Shown here: positions 57,205 to 64,000 of the stretch, one piece after another
How positions within the stretch are numbered: position 1 is the first letter of the stretch
How the letters are laid out: every line of letters begins with the position of its first letter
Origin: Pseudoalteromonas carrageenovora IAM 12662
Lineage (GTDB): Bacteria; Pseudomonadota; Gammaproteobacteria; Enterobacterales; Alteromonadaceae
Length of the DNA: 64,000 bases
Assembly (NCBI RefSeq): GCF_900239935.1
Contig: NZ_LT965928.1
Span: forward strand, 1,927,254-1,991,253
Direction of reading: 5' to 3'
Translations under genes and position numbers: made by a program
The notes under the pieces: generated by a model
Seen by the model: only the letters and a program-made list of their open reading frames with translations
The model's database searches: none
Told to the model about the DNA's origin: nothing

Positions 57205-57221
57205 GGTAAGACGTCATACCA
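57204..57221. promoter_or_regulatory. 18-bp palindrome, FadR-like, upstream of the DUF1302 operon
   Basis: TGGTAAGACGTCATACCA is a palindrome with one mismatched pair around GACGTC. The minus-strand reading (57224-57208) starts ATCTGGTATGAC, close to the left part of the E. coli fadB FadR site (ATCTGGTACGACCAGAT); the right part does not match. It directly abuts the LiuR-like motif. Confidence 0.45.
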
Positions 57222-57299
57222 GATAATTTATACACGTAAATTAACAATAGAACAAATTGAAATTAACAAAAAGATAATATTTTTATTGTTTTATAACAT

Positions 57300-57323
57300 A
57301 AAAACCGAGTGTTAGGCCACTCG
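57300..57323 (-). terminator. Terminator overlapping the DUF2835 stop codon
   Basis: CGAGTG/CACTCG with a 6-nt loop spans the last codons and stop of the DUF2835 gene (57312-57314) and is followed on the minus strand by GGTTTTTATG. Confidence 0.7.
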
Positions 57324-57533
57324 TTCAAGGCGGATAAATTTATTCTCAGGGGTGAGCAAAAGTCTAAAACGGCCTCGTATACCTATGCTTGATATAAAGG
57401 GCCTTAAATGAGTAGCAGCAAAACGAATTGTCTTGCCGCTATCTTCAACTACCTGTAACGAGCTAAAACGACCATGGTAGTAATCCATACATTCGTTATA
57501 GCTCAATCTAATACTAAAATAATACTCAATCAT
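57312..57533 (-). CDS. DUF2835 family protein
   Basis: A 73-residue soluble basic protein, predicted mainly beta, with the family pattern YYF-IRLSYNECMDYYHG at the start and RFAATHLRPFI-IGIRGRFRL in the middle. DUF2835 is uncharacterised and common in Vibrio, Shewanella and Pseudoalteromonas. It starts immediately after the pepN stop, so it is co-transcribed with pepN, and its end carries the transcript terminator. Confidence 0.85.
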   Translation of the reverse strand: MIEYYFSIRLSYNECMDYYHGRFSSLQVVEDSGKTIRFAATHLRPFISSIGIRGRFRLLLTPENKFIRLERVA

Positions 57534-60128
57534 TTATGCGAGCGCTTTTTCTACCTTTTCATAAAGATCGTCACTCAACCCGTCAAGGTCAGCTAAGCGT
57601 TGTAACTGCTGTTTCATAGCTTGAGAGCGTGCATCATCATAGCGCTTCCATGACATAAATGGTGTTAGCATTCGCGATGCATTCTGCGGATTTATAGCGT
57701 TAAGCTTTATCAGTAAATCGCCTAATAGTTCATACCCTTTACCATCTGCACGATGAAATTGTGCAGTATTAAAATGGCTAAAGCTGCCTACAAGGGCACG
57801 TACGCGGTTTGGGTTTGAAAAATCAAAACATGGGTGTTCATACAACGCTTTAATGTTATCTATGGCATCATTGCCCGACTGCATTGCTTGAAGCGCAAAC
57901 CATTTATCCATAACTAATACATCATGGCGCCATTGGCTATCAAAATGACTCAAAAGAGTGTGTTGAATTGGATTTAATGCTTTTACAGCAGCACTTAAGG
58001 CGCTTAGCACATTGGTCATGTTGTTTGAGTTTGCAGCTTCATTAATAAACGTAATAGCTTCCGTTTTTTGTGTTTTAGCAAGGTAATGCAAACATAATTG
58101 TTTTAAAGCACGGTTTGCAACAGCACTTGCGCTTACACTGCCATCATCTTGAAGCGAATTATAGCAATTAACAAACTCATCACTTAGCTCATCAGCAATT
58201 TGCTGCTCAAATGTATGGGTTACTTTTATTATTTCATCAACAGGAATTACATCAAATTCAGCAGCTAATGTGTCAAAGCTTGGTATTTTAAGTAATTCAG
58301 CAATTAACGCTAAATCACCCTCTTTAGTACTAATAAGTACACGAAGTGCATTTATTATATCAGCACTTAATGCGCTATTACTTGCATCACTAATTTGTGA
58401 TTTTACAGCTTTAATAAACAGTTGTTGTTGCGCATCCCAGCGAGAAAAGTCACTACGAGCAAAGCGCATTATATGCAGCAGCTCGGTTTGCGTAGTTTGT
58501 TGAGTCAAAATACAAGGCGCAGAAAAATCCTCAAGTAAAACGGCAACAGGCTTAGTGGCTATATTATCAAAACTGAACGTTTGTATTTTGCTTGTAACAT
58601 TAAGTACGTGATCTTGCTTTTCCCCTTTGTACTCAAGCTCAATACTTTGTCCATTGGCATCTAAAAGCTCAATGGCAAAAGGAATATGTAGAGGCTTATT
58701 TTCAGGCTGATTGCTAGGTGCACACTGCTTTATTATTAACGAGTATGTATTTGTGTCGTTATCAAAGCTTTGTTCTACATTTAATCGAGGAGTTCCTGAT
58801 TGGCTATACCAACGCTTAAATTGCTGCAAATCGACACCTGACGCATCACTCATGGCACTTACAAAATCATCACAGGTGACAGCTTGCCCATCATGTCTTT
58901 CAAAATACAGATCCATCCCTTTTTGAAAGCTTTCTTCCCCTAATAAGGTATGCATCATGCGTATTACTTCAGCACCTTTATCGTAAACGGTAACGGTGTA
59001 AAAGTTATTCATTTCTATTACTTTTTCAGGGCGTATTGGATGTGCCATTGGGCCTGCGTCTTCACTAAACTGGTGAGTACGCATTACTTTTACTGCATCA
59101 ATACGGTTGAGGGCACGAGAGCCTATATCACTGCTAAATTCTTGATCCCTAAAAACCGTTAAACCTTCTTTTAACGATAACTGAAACCAGTCTCTGCAAG
59201 TAACACGGTTACCCGTCCAGTTGTGAAAGTATTCGTGACCCACGATTGACTCAATCGTATGGTAATCTTTATCTGTGGCTGTTTCTTGATTTGCTAATAC
59301 ACACTTGCTGTTAAATACGTTTAGCCCTTTATTTTCCATTGCACCCATATTGAAAAAATCTACGGCTACAATCATGTAAATATCTAAATCATATTCTAAG
59401 TTAAATCGCTCCTCATCCCACTGCATTGCTTTTTTAAGTGACGCGATAGCATGTGGTGTTTTAGATAAATTACCTTTATCAACAAATAATGCAAGCTCAA
59501 CATCTCTACCACTTTTAGTTGTGTAGGTATCTTTAAGTACATCAAAATCACCCGCTACAAGAGCAAACAAGTAACTTGGCTTTTTAAATGGGTCTTGCCA
59601 CTTAACAAAGTGGCGGCCATCTTGTGTTTCTCCACTGTCTACTTGGTTACCATTGGATAGTAGTTGCGGGTATTTTTTATCTGCAATAATGGTTACATCA
59701 AATGTAGCAAGCACATCTGGTCTATCCATGTAGTAGGTTATTTTTCTGAAGCCTTGCGCTTCACACTGGGTACAATAAGCACCACCAGATAAATACAACC
59801 CCTCTAGTGAGGTATTAGTTTGCGGAGATATTTCAGTCACAATGCTTAATTGGCACTGCTCTGGCAGATTATTAATAATAAGTTGCTCACCCACTATTTG
59901 GTAATCCGTTATAGCAGCTCCCCCTACAGATAAAGACACTAAGCGTAAATCTATACCATCAAGCACTAGCGGCGTATTGTTATTATCGGCACGCTGAAGA
60001 GTAAGTAAAGCCGTCACTCTAGTTGTGAGTGGTTGCAAGTCGAAAGTGAGCTCAGTGTGCTCAATTAAAAAATTTGGGGCTTTATAGTCTTTTAAATATT
60101 GCGCTTGAGGCTTAGTAGGTGCAGTCAT
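57534..60128 (-). CDS. pepN: Aminopeptidase N (M1 family)
   Basis: This 864-residue zinc aminopeptidase removes N-terminal residues from peptides in cytosolic protein turnover. The exopeptidase motif MGAMENKGLN lies near residue 260 and the zinc motif HEYFHNWTGN (HExxH) near 300, with the downstream Glu ligand in LKEGLTVFRDQEF. The C-terminal DUF3458-type helical domains complete the length typical of E. coli PepN (870). GGAGT precedes the ATG closely. DUF2835 follows directly. Confidence 0.96.
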   Translation of the reverse strand: MTAPTKPQAQYLKDYKAPNFLIEHTELTFDLQPLTTRVTALLTLQRADNNNTPLVLDGIDLRLVSLSVGGAAITDYQIVGEQLIINNLPEQCQLSIVTEISPQTNTSLEGLYLSGGAYCTQCEAQGFRKITYYMDRPDVLATFDVTIIADKKYPQLLSNGNQVDSGETQDGRHFVKWQDPFKKPSYLFALVAGDFDVLKDTYTTKSGRDVELALFVDKGNLSKTPHAIASLKKAMQWDEERFNLEYDLDIYMIVAVDFFNMGAMENKGLNVFNSKCVLANQETATDKDYHTIESIVGHEYFHNWTGNRVTCRDWFQLSLKEGLTVFRDQEFSSDIGSRALNRIDAVKVMRTHQFSEDAGPMAHPIRPEKVIEMNNFYTVTVYDKGAEVIRMMHTLLGEESFQKGMDLYFERHDGQAVTCDDFVSAMSDASGVDLQQFKRWYSQSGTPRLNVEQSFDNDTNTYSLIIKQCAPSNQPENKPLHIPFAIELLDANGQSIELEYKGEKQDHVLNVTSKIQTFSFDNIATKPVAVLLEDFSAPCILTQQTTQTELLHIMRFARSDFSRWDAQQQLFIKAVKSQISDASNSALSADIINALRVLISTKEGDLALIAELLKIPSFDTLAAEFDVIPVDEIIKVTHTFEQQIADELSDEFVNCYNSLQDDGSVSASAVANRALKQLCLHYLAKTQKTEAITFINEAANSNNMTNVLSALSAAVKALNPIQHTLLSHFDSQWRHDVLVMDKWFALQAMQSGNDAIDNIKALYEHPCFDFSNPNRVRALVGSFSHFNTAQFHRADGKGYELLGDLLIKLNAINPQNASRMLTPFMSWKRYDDARSQAMKQQLQRLADLDGLSDDLYEKVEKALA

Positions 60129-60136
60129 AAATACTC

Positions 60137-60165
60137 CAAAAAAAGCTCCTTTAAATAAAGGAGCT
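60137..60165 (-). terminator. Terminator of nhaC
   Basis: The stem AGCTCCTTT / AAAGGAGCT with an AAAT loop is followed by seven T residues on the minus strand, only 8 bp past the nhaC stop. It makes pepN a separate transcript unless read-through occurs. Confidence 0.85.
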
Positions 60166-60172
60166 GTTTAGT

Positions 60173-61636
60173 TTAAGCTGATTGCTTAGGTTTAATACGT
60201 AAAATTTTAATACCTAAATAGGCATAAACAATAGCTAAGAATGGGTTAATCAAATTAAAGAAAGCATACAATGCATAGTCAAATGGGTTTATTAGTAAAA
60301 CACTTTGCATATAAGCACCACATGTATTCCACGGGATCAGCGGGCTTGTAATTGTGCCACCATCTTCAAGCGTACGAGATAAATTTACGGGCTTTAGGCC
60401 ACGTTTTTCGTACTCGTCTTTAAACATTCGTCCAGGTACAACTATAGCTATATATTGATCAGCTGCAATAATATTTGTACCCACACACGTAGCAATAGTA
60501 GAGGCAATTAAAGACCCTGTACTTTTAGCAACTTTTAATATGCTCTTAACAAAAATGTCTAACAATCCTGTTTTTTCCATAATAGCGCCAAACATAAGCG
60601 CAGTCATTATAAGCCATGTGGTTGTAAGCATTCCTGCCATACCACCACCACTTAATAATGAGTCCATTTTGTCATCACCAGTATCTACACTAAAACCATC
60701 AAAAAAGGTTGTCCATATTAGTTTAAAGTAACCCACTAATTGTCCTTGAGATACATCAATTTGACTCGCAATTAAGTCTGATTGAAACAACATTGCCCAT
60801 ACTGCACCAACAACAGCTCCAATGGAAATAGCAGGAAAAGCTGGCATTTTTTTAATTGCTAATACTAATAGGACAATAAGTGGAATGAGCATTTCAAAAC
60901 CAATATTAAAGTTTTGTTGTAAAATTACTGTTATTTCTTCTATTCGCCCTGCTTCACTCGAAGCAGTGGCATTAAAGCCCATAAATATAAATATAATCAG
61001 TGCAATTACAAAGCTAGGAACGGTTGTCCATAGCATGTGCTGTATGTGCTCAAATAAATCAGCGCCTACAACTGCTGGTGCTAAGTTTGTTGTCTCGGAT
61101 AGTGGGCTTAATTTGTCGCCAAAATAAGCACCCGATATAACTGCACCTGCGGTAACTGTTTGCTCAAGCCCGAGGCCAGTTGCTACACCTAACAAGGCAA
61201 CACCTATAGTAGCTGCTGTCGTCCACGAACTACCAATACTCATAGCTACAATGCCACAAATTAAACAGCTCGCTGCATAAAACCAACTAGGGTTAATAAC
61301 CTGTAGGCCATAATAAATTAAAGTGGGTACAGTACCCGAGAGTAACCAAGTACCAATTAAAGCACCCACCATCAATAATATTAAAATTGCACCAAGTGAA
61401 AGTGTAATTCCCTCAATCATTGCTTGCTCAAGTTTTTTCCAGGTATAACCATTTTTTAGGCCAATTAAAGCGGCTGCAAAAGTAGCAAATAAAAGTGCAA
61501 TTTGGTTAGGGCCTGATGATGAGTTATCACCAAATAAATATACAGCGGCACCGAGTAAGCAGATTAATACAGAGATGGGAATTAGTGCATCAAAAAACGA
61601 GGCGGGCTTAATTGGTTTATCTTCCAATGGCTTCAA
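60173..61636 (-). CDS. nhaC: Na+/H+ antiporter NhaC
   Basis: A 487-residue antiporter with about 11-12 transmembrane segments, of the NhaC family, exporting Na+ in exchange for H+. Family motifs include SIGSSWTTAATIGVALLGVATGL, ISGAYFGDKLSPLSETTNLAPAV, the ADQYIAIVVPGRMFKDEY region and PLIPWNTCGAYM. An ATG at 61657 opens the frame, but AGGAG lies 8 nt before a TTG at 61636 that starts KPLEDKPIKPASF; the TTG is preferred. Sodium extrusion suits a marine habitat. It is preceded by the prc terminator and not in its operon. Confidence 0.88.
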   Translation of the reverse strand: MKPLEDKPIKPASFFDALIPISVLICLLGAAVYLFGDNSSSGPNQIALLFATFAAALIGLKNGYTWKKLEQAMIEGITLSLGAILILLMVGALIGTWLLSGTVPTLIYYGLQVINPSWFYAASCLICGIVAMSIGSSWTTAATIGVALLGVATGLGLEQTVTAGAVISGAYFGDKLSPLSETTNLAPAVVGADLFEHIQHMLWTTVPSFVIALIIFIFMGFNATASSEAGRIEEITVILQQNFNIGFEMLIPLIVLLVLAIKKMPAFPAISIGAVVGAVWAMLFQSDLIASQIDVSQGQLVGYFKLIWTTFFDGFSVDTGDDKMDSLLSGGGMAGMLTTTWLIMTALMFGAIMEKTGLLDIFVKSILKVAKSTGSLIASTIATCVGTNIIAADQYIAIVVPGRMFKDEYEKRGLKPVNLSRTLEDGGTITSPLIPWNTCGAYMQSVLLINPFDYALYAFFNLINPFLAIVYAYLGIKILRIKPKQSA

Positions 61637-61770
61637 AATAGAGACTCCTACACACATTCGCTGCGTGTTTAATTATTATTTTTGAACGGTTAACGCATAA
61701 ATTGAGCACAATAAGGTAACCCAACTTAAAGTAATAGGCGATTATAACAATTTACTAAATTATGGGTAGT

Positions 61771-61797
61771 AAAAAAGGCGCTAAAGCGCCTTTTTTA
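61771..61797 (-). terminator. Terminator of proQ-prc
   Basis: The stem AAAAAAGGCGC / GCGCCTTTTTT with a 4-nt loop lies 19 bp downstream of the prc stop, with a T-run on the minus strand. Confidence 0.9.
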
Positions 61798-61815
61798 TAG
61801 AGGTAAAACCAGTGG

Positions 61816-63840
61816 TTACTTTTTAGCGATACGCCCATATTTAATATAATCTTGAGTGATCAACGCCGCTTCTTCTAAAAACGGGTCTAACTCTTCGATT
61901 ATTTCAGGTGCGTCGTCTAGATTTTCAATTGGGTCTTTCCCTAAACGTTTAAGACGCTCATTTGTACGCACAAGTGCACGTGCTTCGCCTTCGTCTTTCT
62001 CTTCGATGCGCTTAGCTTCAACTAGAGAAATAGTTTTACGATCTTTTTCTTCGTTATAACGGGCTATATCATCAAATACATAATTAAACTCAGGCTCTGC
62101 TTTAATGCGTTGCTCATGGTTTTTTTCTAAATAAGTAATGATAGGCGTTAAATTACCTAATTTTTTGTATTTCGCTTTTACGATACTATCCCAAGGTAAA
62201 GCATTATCTTGTTTACTTTCGCCCCACTCTGCTGGGTCAATTGCTGATGGAAACGAAATATCAGGAATAACGCCTTTGTGCTGCGTGCTACCACCATTTA
62301 TACGGTAAAATTTAGCAATTGTATATTGCACACTGCCAAGCGCATTATCGTACAAATCGTAAGCACGGCCTAAGCCTTTGTGTTGCTGTACAGTACCTTT
62401 ACCAAAGGTTTGCTCGCCAATAATAACTGCACGACCATAGTCTTGCATAGCGGCTGCAAATATTTCAGACGCAGATGCACTATAGCGATCGACTAATACA
62501 GTTAATGGGCCGTCGTAATAAGTAATGCCATCACGGTCTTTTTGCTCTTCAATACGGTTATTTAAAGTATGAATTTGAACAACAGGGCCTTGGTCAAAAA
62601 ACAAGCCTGACAGCTGTGTTGCTTCATATAAAGAACCACCACCATTTTGGCGTAAGTCGATGATAATGCCATCCACTTTTTCTTCTTTAAGCTTTGCTAA
62701 TTCAACTTTGACGTCTTTTGATAGGTTGTTGTAAAAACCTGGGATTTCAATCACCCCTATTTTACTTGTTAAATCAGAATATTTTGCCTCAAATACTTCT
62801 GACTTAGCTGCTCTATCTTCTAAGCGGATTTTATCACGCGTGATTTCAACTACTTTAGGTGCGCCATGAGCGTCAACACCTTTTAAATACTGCAAGCGTA
62901 CTTTAGTGCCTTTAGGGCCTTTAATTAAATCAACTACGTCATCTAAACGCCAGCCAATTACATCTACAAATTCTTCGCCATCTTGGGCAACACCAATAAT
63001 ACGGTCATCAGCTTTAATTTGATCTGTTTTATCAGCAGGGCCACCCGGCACTAAGCTGCGAATAACAGTGTAATCTTCATCTGGACTTAATACTGCACCT
63101 ATACCTTCAAGCTCTAGGTCCATGTCCATTTTGAATTGCTCTGCACGACGTGGCGATAAATAAGACGTATGCGCCTCAATACTACGTGCGAGTGAATTCA
63201 TTACAATTTGAAATGCATCTTCTGAATTTGATTGCACCAAACGTTTTTGCGCATTTTTATAACGCTTGGTCAGTACTTCTTTAATACCGTCCCAATCTTT
63301 ACCGGTCATTTTTAAACGTAAAGCATCGTATTTAACACGCTCACGCCAAATTTCATCAAGCTCAGCTTGAGATGTTGGCCACGCTGCATCTTCTCGATCA
63401 AAAAAGTATTCGTCTTCTTTATCAAACGTCATTTCTTTTTCAAGCAATGTAAGTGAATATTCATAACGTTCAAAACGACGCTTAAGGCTTAAGTTGAAAA
63501 TATCAAACGTGAAACCTAATTTGCCGGTAGTCAAAGCGTTATCAAAGTCGTCACGGTATTGATCAAAAGACGCAACATCGCTTGCTAAAAAAACGCTTTT
63601 ATTAAAATCAAGGGATTCAATATAACGATCGTAGACTTTACTAGAAAGCTCATCGTTAAATCGAACCGGTGTGTAATGTGAACGAGTAAATAAGCTAGCC
63701 ACTCGTTTGCTGGCAGTTCCATGTTGACTTTCTTGCTTGAGCTGAGGTAAATCGTCGATTGTAACGGCTTCTACAGCAGCAAATAATGAACCTGAAAACA
63801 GGGCAGCAACTAACGGAATGAGCGTAAACTTTTTACTCAT
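61816..63840 (-). CDS. prc: Carboxy-terminal protease Prc (Tsp)
   Basis: A 674-residue periplasmic S41 protease that trims C-termini and regulates peptidoglycan hydrolases. A signal peptide ends near residue 22. A tail-specific N-terminal domain is followed by a PDZ domain (about 230-320, with GPADKTDQIKADDRIIGV) and the catalytic core DRYSASASEIFAAA and EQTFGKGTVQQ (Ser/Lys dyad). The start chosen is the ATG at 63840, with GGAG 7 nt upstream; a TTG two codons before lies too close to it. proQ lies directly upstream. Confidence 0.94.
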   Translation of the reverse strand: MSKKFTLIPLVAALFSGSLFAAVEAVTIDDLPQLKQESQHGTASKRVASLFTRSHYTPVRFNDELSSKVYDRYIESLDFNKSVFLASDVASFDQYRDDFDNALTTGKLGFTFDIFNLSLKRRFERYEYSLTLLEKEMTFDKEDEYFFDREDAAWPTSQAELDEIWRERVKYDALRLKMTGKDWDGIKEVLTKRYKNAQKRLVQSNSEDAFQIVMNSLARSIEAHTSYLSPRRAEQFKMDMDLELEGIGAVLSPDEDYTVIRSLVPGGPADKTDQIKADDRIIGVAQDGEEFVDVIGWRLDDVVDLIKGPKGTKVRLQYLKGVDAHGAPKVVEITRDKIRLEDRAAKSEVFEAKYSDLTSKIGVIEIPGFYNNLSKDVKVELAKLKEEKVDGIIIDLRQNGGGSLYEATQLSGLFFDQGPVVQIHTLNNRIEEQKDRDGITYYDGPLTVLVDRYSASASEIFAAAMQDYGRAVIIGEQTFGKGTVQQHKGLGRAYDLYDNALGSVQYTIAKFYRINGGSTQHKGVIPDISFPSAIDPAEWGESKQDNALPWDSIVKAKYKKLGNLTPIITYLEKNHEQRIKAEPEFNYVFDDIARYNEEKDRKTISLVEAKRIEEKDEGEARALVRTNERLKRLGKDPIENLDDAPEIIEELDPFLEEAALITQDYIKYGRIAKK

Positions 63841-63866
63841 ACACAACTCCTTAATTTATTTACAGC

Positions 63867-64000
63867 TTAAATGATGTATAAGCTGTCAGCTTTAGTTTTA
63901 ACTTGCATACCTGTCACTAATTCAACGTGAACGTCATCTTTGTTCACTTCTGTAATTACTGCATTTACAAGTGCTTGGCCAAGTTTAACCTTAACCTTGT
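63867..64000 (-). CDS. proQ: RNA chaperone ProQ, C-terminal end
   Basis: The last 44 codons of a minus-strand gene read KVKLGQALVNAVITEVNKDD and continue with a VHVELVTGMQVK segment before ending at TAA. This resembles the C-terminal SH3-like domain of ProQ (the RVGQ-V-A-V-GTV-EI and V-L-TGMQ-KV pattern). The FinO-like RNA-binding domain lies outside the window. A proQ-prc order is known from E. coli and supports the call. Confidence 0.85.
   Translation of the reverse strand, partial: KVKVKLGQALVNAVITEVNKDDVHVELVTGMQVKTKADSLYII

Noticed and set aside
61637..61657. ATG start of nhaC at 61657
   Set aside because: The only good ribosome site (AGGAG) lies inside that extension and is correctly spaced for the TTG at 61636.
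1..64000. CRISPR arrays, prophage, tRNA or rRNA genes
   Set aside because: No spaced short repeats, phage genes, cloverleaf genes or rRNA stretches were seen on reading either strand, though tRNA detection by eye is imperfect.

Overview
The window looks like core chromosome of a marine gammaproteobacterium of the order Alteromonadales, most likely Pseudoalteromonas. The reasons are the AT-rich composition, the gene families (two-lipoyl SucB, DUF3083, DUF2835, DUF3466, NAD-glutamate dehydrogenase of the large class) and gene order close to Vibrio, Shewanella and E. coli. I saw no phage, insertion sequence, CRISPR array, tRNA or rRNA gene. The only mobile-looking DNA is one MITE-like repeat of about 207 bp.

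Layout. 1-2000: the tail of an M28 peptidase, a Fur-box-preceded putative manganese/heavy-metal exporter, and a DUF805 membrane protein. 2090-5880: bkdA1-bkdA2-bkdB (branched-chain keto acid dehydrogenase) behind a 24-bp perfect palindrome. 6140-9530: astE, pgm and seqA. 9770-12310: ybfF, DUF2788, ybfE, fldA and fur, an order known from E. coli. 12560-15510: glnS and an orphan DUF3083 gene. 15570-27140: a TCA-cycle block, with sdhCDAB, sucAB and sucCD on the minus strand and gltA divergent. 27250-34270: csdA-csdE, a MITE-like repeat, then msbA-lpxK-Trm112-kdsB-pseudouridine synthase-tcdA as a compact overlapping operon for lipid A/KDO supply and tRNA modification. 34330-45000: comEC overlapping the start of a divergent DUF2062 gene, then DUF3466, uup, a glutaredoxin-like gene, rlmL, zapC and pyrD. 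45080-49930: the 1613-residue gdhB. 50130-57060: a four-gene envelope operon (DUF1302, DUF1329, YCF48 propeller, RND/MMPL permease). 57310-64000: DUF2835, pepN, nhaC, prc and the end of proQ.

How it fits together. Most genes serve central carbon and amino-acid catabolism (bkd, astE, gdhB, TCA enzymes, pepN), fitting a peptide-eating marine heterotroph. The DUF1302-DUF1329-YCF48-RND operon is the best candidate for an undescribed system. It looks like a trans-envelope carrier of hydrophobic molecules with an outer-membrane protein, a periplasmic lipid-binding-like protein, a propeller and an inner-membrane permease, but no classical membrane-fusion protein. Its upstream region carries two abutting palindromic motifs, one resembling the bkd operator and one resembling a FadR site. 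This suggests, without proving, control by fatty-acid or branched-chain acyl signals.
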